From: Rhodobacter sp.
GTDB taxonomy: Bacteria; Pseudomonadota; Alphaproteobacteria; Rhodobacterales; Rhodobacteraceae
Direction: 5' to 3'
NCBI GenBank assembly: GCA_016704435.1
Contig: JADJAB010000002.1
Location: 248,001 to 312,000 of the forward strand
Length of the DNA: 64,000 bases
Positions 27,885-36,847 of the stretch are shown piece after piece; positions within the stretch are counted from its first letter, which is position 1, and each line of letters starts with the position of its first letter. The position numbers and the translations under genes were made by a program. The notes beneath the pieces were generated by a model. The model made no database searches. It was not told the DNA's origin and saw only the letters and a program-made list of their open reading frames with translations.

Positions 27885-28007
27885 TTTCACTTTCCCTTCG
27901 CCCGGAATGGCAGTATATCGGCGTTGATTTCCCGACATCGTGGAACTCGCGGGCCCCGCCCGCAGCCGTTTTCCCGGCCCGGGAGAGATTTGTAAAGGAG
28001 CCACGCG

Positions 28008-28775
28008 ATGAACAAGCCGATCATGGCCCGCGCGACCGCCGTCTGGCTGGTGGACAACACCACGCTGACCTTCAACCAGATCGCCGAATTCTGCGGCATG
28101 CACGAGTTGGAGGTGCAGGGCATCGCCGATGGCGACGTGGGCGGCGGGGTGAAGGGGTTCGACCCCGTGACCAACAACCAGCTTGACCCGATCGAGATCG
28201 ATCGCGGCCAGGGCGACCCGCTCTACAAGCTGAAGCTGAAATACAACGCCGCTGCCGTGGGCGAGGAAAAGCGCCGCGGCCCGCGCTATACGCCCCTGTC
28301 CAAGCGGCAGGACCGCCCGGCCGCGATCTACTGGCTGGTCAAGTTCCACCCCGAATTGTCGGATGGCGCCATCGGCAAGCTGGTCGGCACCACGAAACCG
28401 ACGATCCTGTCGATCCGCGATCGCAGCCATTGGAACATTTCGAACATCCAGCCGATCGACCCGGTTGCGCTGGGGCTGTGCAAGCAGACCGAACTGGACG
28501 CCGCCGTTCAGGCCGCAGCGCGCAAGAAATCGACCGATGGCGGCGTGATGAACGATGACGAGCGCCGCAAGCTGGTGTCGACCGAACAGTCGCTGGGCAT
28601 GGCCCCGCACGCGCCGAAGGTGGGCAGCGGCCTGACCGGCCTCGAAGTCTTTGGCGACGAGGAAAAGGACGACAGCCCGGCTTCGGATTTCTCGGATGCC
28701 GAAAGCTTCTTCAACCTGCCCGGCGGCAGCGACGACGAAGAGGACGACGAAGAGGACAACGGCAAGCGCCGCTGA
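28008..28775 (+). CDS. trcR: Cell cycle transcriptional regulator TrcR (DUF1013)
   Basis: A 255-residue alphaproteobacterial DUF1013 protein: MNKPIMARATAVWLVDNTTL, LTFNQIAEFCGMHELEVQGIA, then the second helix-turn-helix region LSDGAIGKLVGTTKPTILSI and RDRSHWNISNIQPIDPV. The C-terminus is a disordered acidic tail (SDDEEDDEEDNGKRR). Related proteins, TrcR in Rickettsia and Sinorhizobium, bind RNA polymerase and control growth genes. AAAGGAG lies 8 nt before the start. A strong terminator follows. Confidence 0.92.
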   Translation: MNKPIMARATAVWLVDNTTLTFNQIAEFCGMHELEVQGIADGDVGGGVKGFDPVTNNQLDPIEIDRGQGDPLYKLKLKYNAAAVGEEKRRGPRYTPLSKRQDRPAAIYWLVKFHPELSDGAIGKLVGTTKPTILSIRDRSHWNISNIQPIDPVALGLCKQTELDAAVQAAARKKSTDGGVMNDDERRKLVSTEQSLGMAPHAPKVGSGLTGLEVFGDEEKDDSPASDFSDAESFFNLPGGSDDEEDDEEDNGKRR

Positions 28776-28796
28776 TCCGTCCCGATCCTGCGCATG

Positions 28797-28829
28797 AACC
28801 CCGTGAGCCGCAAGGTCCACGGGGTTTTT
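28797..28829 (+). terminator. Rho-independent terminator of trcR
   Basis: AACCCCGTG (28797-28805) pairs with CACGGGGTT (28818-28826), followed by TTTT. It begins 22 nt past the trcR stop codon. Confidence 0.85.
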
Positions 28830-28852
28830 CATTGCATGACGGGATATGTCAT

Positions 28853-28881
28853 TTGAACGGCGCGGCAGACGGGGGCATAGT
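28853..28881 (+). promoter_or_regulatory. Candidate sigma-70 promoter of a small RNA
   Basis: TTGAAC (28853-28858), a 17-base spacer, and CATAGT (28876-28881): four of six matches at each hexamer with ideal spacing. It lies just past the trcR terminator, with no gene start downstream on this strand before the next terminator at 28989. Confidence 0.45.
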
Positions 28882-28887
28882 CATCAG

Positions 28888-29025
28888 TACAGGACGATGA
28901 CATTCAAACCTCTGTTTCAGAACGCCTTTCCATTGCCTGTCAGGCCGTTTGAGCCCGCCTTCCCGATGTTTCCTCCCCGGTGCTCCTGCCCCGGTCCGGC
29001 ATGTCCCCAGCCGGACCGGGGTTTT
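28888..29025 (+). ncRNA. Candidate small RNA with CU-rich loop and terminator
   Basis: About 138 nt between a plausible sigma-70 promoter (28853-28881) and a perfect 12-bp hairpin CCCCGGTCCGGC/GCCGGACCGGGG (28989-29021) followed by TTTT on the plus strand. The stretch before the terminator has UUUCCUCCCC and GCUCCUGCCCC, anti-Shine-Dalgarno-like motifs seen in alphaproteobacterial regulatory RNAs. A 40-codon ORF from the ATG near 28896 is possible but lacks a ribosome-binding site. The hairpin also lies 10 nt past the convergent DUF4387 gene, so it may simply end that transcript. Confidence 0.45.
28989..29025 (+). terminator. Strong hairpin terminator
   Basis: Perfect 12-bp stem (28989-29000 with 29010-29021), 9-base loop, then TTTT on the plus strand. 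On the minus strand it follows the DUF4387 stop codon (29032) but has no U-tract there. Confidence 0.7.
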
Positions 29026-29031
29026 CCCGGC

Positions 29032-29373
29032 TCAGGCCGACAGGCCCACCTCGACATCCAGGAAGGGCGCGTATTGCTGGGCGCCGAAGATGTCGCCATC
29101 GCCGGCGCTGCCCGACGGCTGCCGCCGCAGGATGGTGAACTTGATCGCATAGGCCGGGTCATATTCGACGAAATCGGTCAGCCGGTCACGTGCCACGTTC
29201 AGGATGCGGCAGACGCTGTCCGGCGTCAGCACCCCGGCGCGCTTGACCATTTCGTACGTCGCGGATTCGCGGAAGATGATGTCGAAGGTGATCTTGTCGG
29301 TTCCGGCGTTCTTCGAGCGGATGGTCTTGGCAAGATCGGACAATTTCCTGCGGGTGTTCGGGGCGGTGTTCAT
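29032..29373 (-). CDS. DUF4387 domain protein
   Basis: 113 residues: LSDLAKTIRSKNAGTDKITF, DIIFRESATYEMVKRAGVLT, FVEYDPAYAIKFTILRRQPS. I recognise DUF4387, a small protein that accompanies AtuA/DUF1446 proteins as a separate subunit or as a C-terminal fusion. It starts 9 nt past the AtuA-like stop, so the two are one transcript, expected to run from the sigma-54 promoter at 30776-30791. It probably forms a complex with its partner; the reaction is unknown. Confidence 0.85.
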   Translation of the reverse strand: MNTAPNTRRKLSDLAKTIRSKNAGTDKITFDIIFRESATYEMVKRAGVLTPDSVCRILNVARDRLTDFVEYDPAYAIKFTILRRQPSGSAGDGDIFGAQQYAPFLDVEVGLSA

Positions 29374-29382
29374 GGGGCGACC

Positions 29383-30741
29383 TCAGCCGACAATGGCGGT
29401 GTGGGTGGGAAACAGCTCCAGCGGGTCGCTGACGGCCATGGTGTGGTTCAGCGTCCAGCGATAGGCCGGGCTGGCGGGAAGCACCTCGTCCAGCACGAAG
29501 GACACGCCGCCGGCGGTGCCCTTCACATCCGGCAGGCGGGCGTAGAACATCTGTCGGGTGCCGGTGATGCAGACCTCTTCGGCCATCTCGCGCGTTGGCG
29601 CCACGCCCTGCACCACGATGCAAAGCTCGTGCCCGGGCTTGTCCTTCAGCGGCTCCATCTCGCCCATCACGCCGTTGCGGCCGAAGACGTTGTAATGCAG
29701 CTCCCACCCCTCGGGGCCGAAGCGGTCGATGGTCTGCTGGCGCGCCCAGTCGATCACCGCATCGACATTGGCGATGGTGTAGGGGTCGCGGATGCCGGCC
29801 ATGCCGACGAAGCGTTCCCCCACCTTGCCCGAACCTTCCAGCTTGACGCGGAAATCCTCGGCCGGGGCAAAGGTCATGCCGGTGACCCGGGTGGTGCGGT
29901 CGGTGACCTGGTCATAGCGGCAATGCGTCATGTCCAGCATGCCGCCGGCCACGAATTCGTGGAACGGGTTGGAGCGTTCGTACATCGCATGGCCCGCGAC
30001 CGAGGCGACGGTGCAGCGCTGCCAGGGCGCCATGGCGGTGACCTCGACCGCTTCGGGCGTGATCTCTCCCATCACGGTTTCCTTGGCGCCGTAGGGCTCG
30101 GCGCAGAAGGACGCGCATTCCAGCACCTTGCCCAGGTAGTAGCTTTGCGCCTGCGGATAGCCCCTGTGCAGCGCGCAGGCCGCAAAGATCGCGCTGTCGG
30201 AGGACCGGCCGCCGATGATGACGTCGCAGCCTTCCTCCAGCAGTTTCACGAAGGGATGCACCCCGGCCATCGCCACCACGCGTTCGGTGGCGTCCAGTTC
30301 CGCCTCGGTCAGATCCTCGCGCGCATCAAGGCCGCGGATCGGCGATCCGCCGCGGATCTTGCCGCGGATCATCTCGCGCTCCACTTCGGAGTAGAACCAG
30401 CCCAGCCTGAACGGTGCCAGACCGTGCCGCGCGGCGATGTCGCGGATGATCTGCAGATACATGTCGACGCGGGAATTGGTGCCGGTATCGCCGGCCGAAC
30501 CGATCAGCATCGGCACCCCGATCCGCCGCGCGGCCAGCAGCATTTCCTCAAGGTCGTGCTCTTGCCAGGCTTTCGGGCTGGCGCAGCTGTCGTTGCCCAG
30601 GGGGACCGGGCCGATGTCGTCACTGCCACTGTCGGCGGCGATGAAGTCGGGGCGGGTTTCGACGGCAAGGCGGAAACTGTCAACCTTGAGCGGGGCAAAC
30701 CCCAGATGCCCGTTCGGGCAGATGATCCGTAGCGACGACAT
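29383..30741 (-). CDS. AtuA family (DUF1446) acyclic terpene utilisation-like protein
   Basis: A 452-residue AtuA/DUF1446 protein starting MSSLRIICPNGHLGFAPLKV. It has ADSGSDDIGPVPLG, IGSAGDTGTNSRVDMYL, DVIIGGRSSDSAIFAACAL and a C-terminus ending HTMAVSDPLELFPTHTAIVG. AtuA belongs to the Pseudomonas acyclic terpene (citronellol/geranyl-CoA) gene set, but family members occur in many unrelated catabolic clusters, so terpene use should not be assumed. The start has AGAGGATT 8 nt upstream. A -24/-12 promoter lies 35-50 bp upstream of the start. Confidence 0.85.
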   Translation of the reverse strand: MSSLRIICPNGHLGFAPLKVDSFRLAVETRPDFIAADSGSDDIGPVPLGNDSCASPKAWQEHDLEEMLLAARRIGVPMLIGSAGDTGTNSRVDMYLQIIRDIAARHGLAPFRLGWFYSEVEREMIRGKIRGGSPIRGLDAREDLTEAELDATERVVAMAGVHPFVKLLEEGCDVIIGGRSSDSAIFAACALHRGYPQAQSYYLGKVLECASFCAEPYGAKETVMGEITPEAVEVTAMAPWQRCTVASVAGHAMYERSNPFHEFVAGGMLDMTHCRYDQVTDRTTRVTGMTFAPAEDFRVKLEGSGKVGERFVGMAGIRDPYTIANVDAVIDWARQQTIDRFGPEGWELHYNVFGRNGVMGEMEPLKDKPGHELCIVVQGVAPTREMAEEVCITGTRQMFYARLPDVKGTAGGVSFVLDEVLPASPAYRWTLNHTMAVSDPLELFPTHTAIVG

Positions 30742-30775
30742 GCAATCCTCTCGCGCTGGCGTTGTGCCCTTTCCA

Positions 30776-30791
30776 TGCGCAAAGCGTGCCA
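30776..30791 (-). promoter_or_regulatory. Sigma-54 (-24/-12) promoter of the AtuA-DUF4387 operon
   Basis: Minus-strand TGGCACGCTTTGCGCA: GG and GC are separated by exactly 10 bases, as sigma-54 requires, and the -24 element is a perfect TGGCACG. Predicted transcription start near 30766, leaving a leader of about 25 nt. Fourteen of 17 positions equal the promoter at 38458-38474. Confidence 0.8.
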
Positions 30792-30868
30792 GAATGCGGC
30801 GGCGGCGGGGGCGGGCTTTGCGCGGTTGCGGCGGCCGGTTGCGCGGGATGCGCGCCGATGTGTGAGCT

Positions 30869-31837
<969 letters not shown>

Positions 31838-31874
31838 CGTCCCGCCCGTGGCCCCCGCCCGTGGTCCCCTCGCC

Positions 31875-32945
31875 CTATCGGCAAGGCTCCATCGCCTGCC
31901 AGCGGCCCAGGCAGGGGGTGCCGTCGCTGATCTCCATCCCCCCCAGCCTACACGAATAGATCGCGCAGGAAATGGTTTCGGACTCGTCGCCGTCGGGATG
32001 CTGGCAGATCGGCGCGCCACCGGCGCCGGGGTGGGTTGCCATCAGCGCCTTGGCGGCGCTGGCCGACCAGTCGCGGCCGGGAAGCGCGCCGGAAAGGCAG
32101 GCAAACCGGGCGCGGGAATTGCCGCCGATACTGTCGTCGGGCCGGGCAGCATCGAGGCCAAGGGTTTCGCCCGCGACTTCGGGTGCGGTGAAATGGTTGG
32201 TGCGCCATTGCGTGCCGCCGGTGGCGATGACCGGTCCGCTGGCCGAAAGCTCCACCGCCGCGGTGGCGCCGCCGCGGTCGGCCATCACAAGCGTGCCACC
32301 TCCGGCATGGGGCAGGCTGCGGATCAGCCGCAGCGCCTGCGCCACCGTCGCGGCGCGGGCCAGCAGGCGCGGCATCAGGAAATAGCGCAGCCAGCCGGTG
32401 CGGTGGCGGTTCACCGCGACCTGCGTATCGGCCAGCGCCAGCCCCGCCGCGTTCACCCCCGAGGACCAGGCCGCAAGGCTGCCAAGGCTGGACAGCGACA
32501 GCACCTGCCCGGTCTCGATCCCCGGCCCTTCATGGCGCAGCACGCATTGCACGCCGCGCAGCGCGCCCGAGACATCGCGGTTCTTCACCACCAGCGGGCC
32601 TTCGGGTCCCTGCCCCACCGCCCAGGCCGAACAGCCGTCGATCAGCGCGGCGCCGCCCTTCATGTCGCGCAGGGTACCAAGGTGCAGATGGGCGAAAAGG
32701 TCCGGCTCGGCCAGGCCGAAGGCTTCGGCGATGCCGAGGAGTTCCGCCATTCCGTCGGGGTCATAAGTGGCGTGAAAGCGGCGCTGGGCAGCCAGATAGG
32801 CGGTCGCCTCGGCGTCGATCAGCCCTTCGGCGCGCGCCTGCTCCACCCGCCGGATGGTGGCGTGGCGCACCACTTCGGCCGGCGCGGCGGATTCCTGCGC
32901 GCGGCCGCGGGCATAGGCCGACCCTTTCGCGGCAACCACGATCAT
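31875..32945 (-). CDS. C45 family peptidase / acyl-CoA:6-APA acyltransferase-like hydrolase
   Basis: A 356-residue Ntn-hydrolase of MEROPS family C45, related to isopenicillin N acyltransferase. The nucleophile is Cys105 in DGCSAW, exposed by self-cleavage after Gly104; PLVVKNRDVSG, SSGVNAAGLALA and the WRTNHF segment are typical. Members cleave or form amide bonds of acyl amino acids or peptides. Its start overlaps the upstream ABC ATPase stop by 4 bp (ATGA), so it is made with the transporter and probably acts on what is imported. No signal peptide is visible, so cytoplasmic. Confidence 0.87.
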   Translation of the reverse strand: MIVVAAKGSAYARGRAQESAAPAEVVRHATIRRVEQARAEGLIDAEATAYLAAQRRFHATYDPDGMAELLGIAEAFGLAEPDLFAHLHLGTLRDMKGGAALIDGCSAWAVGQGPEGPLVVKNRDVSGALRGVQCVLRHEGPGIETGQVLSLSSLGSLAAWSSGVNAAGLALADTQVAVNRHRTGWLRYFLMPRLLARAATVAQALRLIRSLPHAGGGTLVMADRGGATAAVELSASGPVIATGGTQWRTNHFTAPEVAGETLGLDAARPDDSIGGNSRARFACLSGALPGRDWSASAAKALMATHPGAGGAPICQHPDGDESETISCAIYSCRLGGMEISDGTPCLGRWQAMEPCR

Positions 32946-33945
32946 CGTGCACCCTCCAGCAGGTTGAGGCCTTCATCCAGCCGGTGGCAGGCGGCGGAAT
33001 GGCCCGCGCCCAGGCCTTGCGTCTGCGGCACCAGGGTCCGGCAGGCATCGACCGCCAGCGGGCAACGGGTATGGAACTTGCAGCCCTTCGGCGGGTTCAA
33101 GGGCGACGGCAGGTCGCCCTGCAACCGCACCCGCGCACGGCTGCGGCCCCCGCCCAGATCGGGCACCGCCGACAGCAGGCTTTGCGTGTAGGGGTGGCGC
33201 GGGCTGTCCAGCACCGCGGCCACCGGCCCGGTTTCCACGATCTCGCCCAGATACATCACCGCCACCCGGTCGGAAAGGTAGCCGATCACCGAGATGTCGT
33301 GGCTGATGAACAGATAGGTCAGCCCCATTTCGCGCTTGAGATCTTGCCAGAAGCGCGATGATCTGCGCCTGGATCGACACGTCCAGCGCCGAGACCGGCT
33401 CGTCGCAGACGATGATTCGGGTTCGACACCAGCGCCCGCGCAATGCCGATGCGCTGCCGCTGTCCGCCGGAAAACTGGTGCGGATAGCGATCCAGCTGGC
33501 CGGCGCGCAGGCCCACCCGTTCCAGCACCTCGGCGGTGATCTCGCGCGCCCTGGCACCGCTGGCCAGCCCGTGCAGCGCCAGCGGCAGGCCGACGATATC
33601 GGCCACGGTGCGGCGCGGGTTCAGGCTGGCGTAGGGGTCCTGGAAGATGATCTGCATCCGCCGCCGCATCGCCTTCAGCGCCGGCGGCGACAACGCCGTC
33701 ACATCGCTGCCGTCAAAGGTGACCCGGCCCGAGGTCGGCTCGTGCAGCCGCAGGATCGCCCGGCCCAGGGTGGACTTGCCGCAGCCCGACTCGCCGATAA
33801 GGCCCAGGATCTCGCCCTTTTCCACGGCCAGCGACACGCCGTTCACCGCGCGCACCACAGTATGCGCCGTGCCCGTCAGCCGCTGCCCCAGCGAGCGGCG
33901 GCCTTCGTAGTGCTTGGACAGGTCGCGCACTTCAAGCAGACTCAT
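32942..33945 (-). CDS. Oligopeptide ABC transporter ATPase 2 (DppF/OppF-like), system 1, frameshifted twice
   Basis: ATP-binding subunit of a peptide/nickel-type importer. Walker A GESGCGKST, signature SGGQRQR, Walker B IIVCDEPVSALDVSIQAQI, and the oligopeptide C-terminal domain with CKFHTRCPLAVDAC. Two frame breaks occur: near 33415-33421 (an extra A restores ALVSNP-IIVCDEP when removed) and at the CC of 33347-33348 (removal restores IALLQDLKREMGLTYLFISH). The start overlaps the DppD-like stop by 4 bp and the end overlaps the C45 start by 4 bp. The tight coupling argues that the gene is functional and the breaks are sequencing errors. Confidence 0.88.
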
Positions 33946-34934
33946 GCCGCCACCTCCTCCAGCCGCAGGCAGCGGGCACGGCGGCCCGGTCCGGCGGCCA
34001 TCATCGGCACCTCGACCAGACAGGACGGCAGCGCCAGCGGACAGCGCGAATGGAACCGGCATTGCGCCGGCAGGCCGACCAGATCGGGGACCTGGCCCAT
34101 GATCGGCCGGATCGGCTGGCCGCGCAGCGATGGCCGCGGAATCGAGGCCAGAAGCCCGCGGGTATAGGGATGCCGCGGCGCGCCGATGACCTGATCGGTC
34201 GGCCCTTCCTCGACCACCTGGCCGGCATACATCACCATCACCCGGTCGCAATGTTCGGCCACCACGCCCAGATCATGGGTGATCAGAACCACCGCCATGC
34301 CCAGCCGGGCGCGGATGTCGGTGATCAGTTCCAGCACCTGCGCCTGAATGGTCACGTCCAGCGCCGTGGTCGGCTCGTCCGCGATCAGCAGTTGCGGGCG
34401 GCAGGCCAGCGCGATGGCGATCATGATCCGCTGGCGCATCCCGCCAGAGAATTCGTGCGGGTATTGCCGCAGCCGGGTTTCGGGCGCGGGGATGCCGACC
34501 AGCCCCAGCATCTCGACCGACTTGTCGCGGATCGCGGCGCGGCGGGCGGCGCGGCCCGCCGGCAGGGTTTCGTCATGCGCCACCAGCACTTCGCCCAGCT
34601 GCTCGCCCACGGTCAGCGCCGGGTTCAGCGCGGTCAGCGCATCCTGCATGGTCATCGCGATGTCGCGGCCGCGGATGGCGCGCATCTCTTCCGGCGCAAT
34701 GTCGCGCAAGTCGCGGCCGTCGAAGAAGATCGTGCCGCCGGTCACCTTTCCGGGCGGCCGCACAAGGCCCATGACAGAGGCGAATGTCACCGACTTGCCC
34801 GAGCCGCTTTCGCCCACCACGCCCAGGCATTCGCCGCGCGACACCCGCAGCGACACCCCGTCGACCGCCCGCACCAGCCCGGCGCGGGTGGCAAATTCGG
34901 TGCGCAGGCTGGATACCTCCAGAAGCACGGTCAT
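33942..34934 (-). CDS. Oligopeptide ABC transporter ATPase 1 (DppD/OppD-like), system 1
   Basis: A 330-residue ATPase subunit: Walker A VVGESGSGKSVT, signature EFSGGMRQRIMIAIAL, Walker B LLIADEPTTALDVTIQAQVL, then the oligopeptide-type C-terminal region CRFHSRCPLALPSC that carries iron-sulfur-like cysteines in this family. Overlaps the DppC-like gene at its start and the DppF-like gene at its end by 4 bp each. Confidence 0.95.
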   Translation of the reverse strand: MTVLLEVSSLRTEFATRAGLVRAVDGVSLRVSRGECLGVVGESGSGKSVTFASVMGLVRPPGKVTGGTIFFDGRDLRDIAPEEMRAIRGRDIAMTMQDALTALNPALTVGEQLGEVLVAHDETLPAGRAARRAAIRDKSVEMLGLVGIPAPETRLRQYPHEFSGGMRQRIMIAIALACRPQLLIADEPTTALDVTIQAQVLELITDIRARLGMAVVLITHDLGVVAEHCDRVMVMYAGQVVEEGPTDQVIGAPRHPYTRGLLASIPRPSLRGQPIRPIMGQVPDLVGLPAQCRFHSRCPLALPSCLVEVPMMAAGPGRRARCLRLEEVAA

Positions 34935-35821
34935 TCCGAGAACCTCGGGTCGAAGGCATCGCGCAGGCCCTGGCTGGCGACGTTGATCGCCAGCACCAGC
35001 AGCAGGATCGCGAGGCCGGGGAAGGTCGAGACCCACCACGCCTCAAGGATGAAGGCGCGGCCGTCCGACACCATGCTGCCCCAGCTGGCGGTGGGCGGCT
35101 GCACGCCGAGGCCGAGGAACGACAGCGACGCCTCGAGGATGATCACATGCGCCATGCGGATGGTGGAGACCACGATCACCGGCGACAGGATGTTGGGCAA
35201 GATTTCGCGCCCCATGATGTGGCGGGGGCCGGCGCCGAGGGCACGGGCGGCCTCGACATATTCCAGCTCGCGCACGGCCAGGGTCTCCCCGCGCACCACA
35301 CGGCAGGGAATGACCCATTCCTTGTAGGCCAGCGCCAGCACGATGTTCAGCAGGCCCGGCCCCATCATGGCCATCAGGCCGATGGCGAAGATCAGGTAGG
35401 GAAAGCCCAGCAGGATATCGACGATGCGGCTGATCACGACATCGACCCAGCCGCGGAAATAACCCGCCGCCAGCCCGGCCGCGATGCCGACGCCGGTGGC
35501 AAGCACGATCACCGCAAGGCCGATGAAGATGGAGATCCGCGCGCCATAGATGATGCGCGACAGGATATCGCGGCCCAGCGCGTCGCAGCCGAAGGGGAAG
35601 GCCCAGTCGCCCCCCGCCATCCAGCCGGGTGGTTGCAGGCGGCGGAAAAGGTCGGTCTCGTTGGGGTCCTGCGGCGCGATCAGCGGCGCGGCGACGGCCA
35701 TGACGACGAAGACCAGCACCACGACAAGCGACGCCATGGCCAGCCGGTTGCGCCGGAAATCGCGCAGGTTGCGGCGAAACAGCGAATCCGCCGGCGGCAG
35801 CGAAAGGGCGGCATCGCTCAC
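34931..35821 (-). CDS. Oligopeptide ABC transporter permease (DppC-like), system 1
   Basis: A 296-residue inner-membrane permease with about six helices. The DppC N-terminal extension (FRRNLRDFRRNRLAMASLVV) is followed by FGCDALGRDILSRIIYGARI and the EAA-loop EYVEAARALGAGPRHIMGRE that docks to the ATPase, then ASLSFLGLGVQPPTASWGSM. Overlaps both neighbours by 4 bp. Confidence 0.95.
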   Translation of the reverse strand: MSDAALSLPPADSLFRRNLRDFRRNRLAMASLVVVLVFVVMAVAAPLIAPQDPNETDLFRRLQPPGWMAGGDWAFPFGCDALGRDILSRIIYGARISIFIGLAVIVLATGVGIAAGLAAGYFRGWVDVVISRIVDILLGFPYLIFAIGLMAMMGPGLLNIVLALAYKEWVIPCRVVRGETLAVRELEYVEAARALGAGPRHIMGREILPNILSPVIVVSTIRMAHVIILEASLSFLGLGVQPPTASWGSMVSDGRAFILEAWWVSTFPGLAILLLVLAINVASQGLRDAFDPRFSE

Positions 35822-36823
35822 AGCTTCACCCGCGGGTTGAGGACGGTGTAAAGGATGTCGGCCACGAAGTTCAGCAGGACGTAGGTCACCGCGTAGAGCA
35901 GCACCGCCGCCTGAACCAGCGGGTAGTTGCGCAGGAAGATGCTTTCCACCACCAGCCGCCCCAGGCCAGGCCAGCCGAACACTGTCTCGACGATCATGTT
36001 GCCGCCCAGAAGGCTGCCGGTCTCGATCGCGGCGACCGAGACGGTGGGGATCAGGGCGTTCTTCAGCGCGTGGCGGAACAGCACCCGGCGGCGCGGCAGG
36101 CCCTTGGCCTCGGCGAAGGTGACGTAGTCCTGCCGCAGCACCTCCAGCATCGAGGTGCGGGTGACGCGCATCAGGATCGCCGTCATCGGCAGACCCAGGG
36201 TGATCGCGGGCAGGATCAGGTGGCGCAACGTGTCGCCAAAGGCGGCGATGTCGCCGGCCAGCAGCGTGTCGATCAGCAAAAAGCCGGTGATCGCGGCCAC
36301 TTCGTTGTCATAGCCGATCCGGCCCGACACCGGCAGGATCTGCAGATGCACGGCAAACAGCATGATCAGCAGGATGCCGAACCAGAACCCCGGCAACGAC
36401 ACCCCAGCAAAGAGCCGACCGTCGCCACCCGGTCGAGGACCGAGTTCTTGCGGATCGCCGCCAGCACGCCCAGCGGAATGGCAGTGGCCAGCGCCACGAT
36501 CAGCGCCACCAGCGACAGCTCGATTGTGGCGGGCAGGCGTTCGGCAATCACATCGGCCACCGGGCGGCCGTGGTAGAAGCTTTGCCCGAAGTCGAAGCGC
36601 AGGGCGTTCAGCACGAACAGGAAGAACCGCTCCACCACCGGCCGGTCAAGGCCAAGGCCGCGGCGCAGTTCCGCCTCCTGCTCAGGGGTGATCGACTGTT
36701 CGCCGACCATGATCTGGACCGGGTCGCCCGGCGTCAGCGCCATCATCACGAAGACGATCAGGCTGACGCCAAGCAGGACGGGAATCAGCTGGATGATCCG
36801 CTCCAGCAGCTTTCCAGGCTCAT
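35818..36823 (-). CDS. Oligopeptide ABC transporter permease (DppB-like), system 1, frameshifted twice
   Basis: Inner-membrane permease. Reading from ATG 36823 (preceded by GGGGGAGGAAC), one missing base in the TTT run at 36811-36813 restores MSLEKLLERIIQLIPVLLGV. A second missing base in the CCCC run at 36402-36405 restores VGSLLGVSLPGFWFGILLIM. The remainder has the EAA-loop DYVTFAEAKGLPRRRVLFRH and the end FVADILYTVLNPRVKL. Both breaks are homopolymer deletions, so the gene is presumably intact in the organism. Confidence 0.88.
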
Positions 36824-36847
36824 CCCCGTTCCTCCCCCGGTCTCAGG

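Noticed and set aside
29383..30741. Acyclic terpene degradation operon
   Set aside because: Only the AtuA-like protein is present; geranyl-CoA carboxylase and the other Atu enzymes are missing, and the context is peptide transport.
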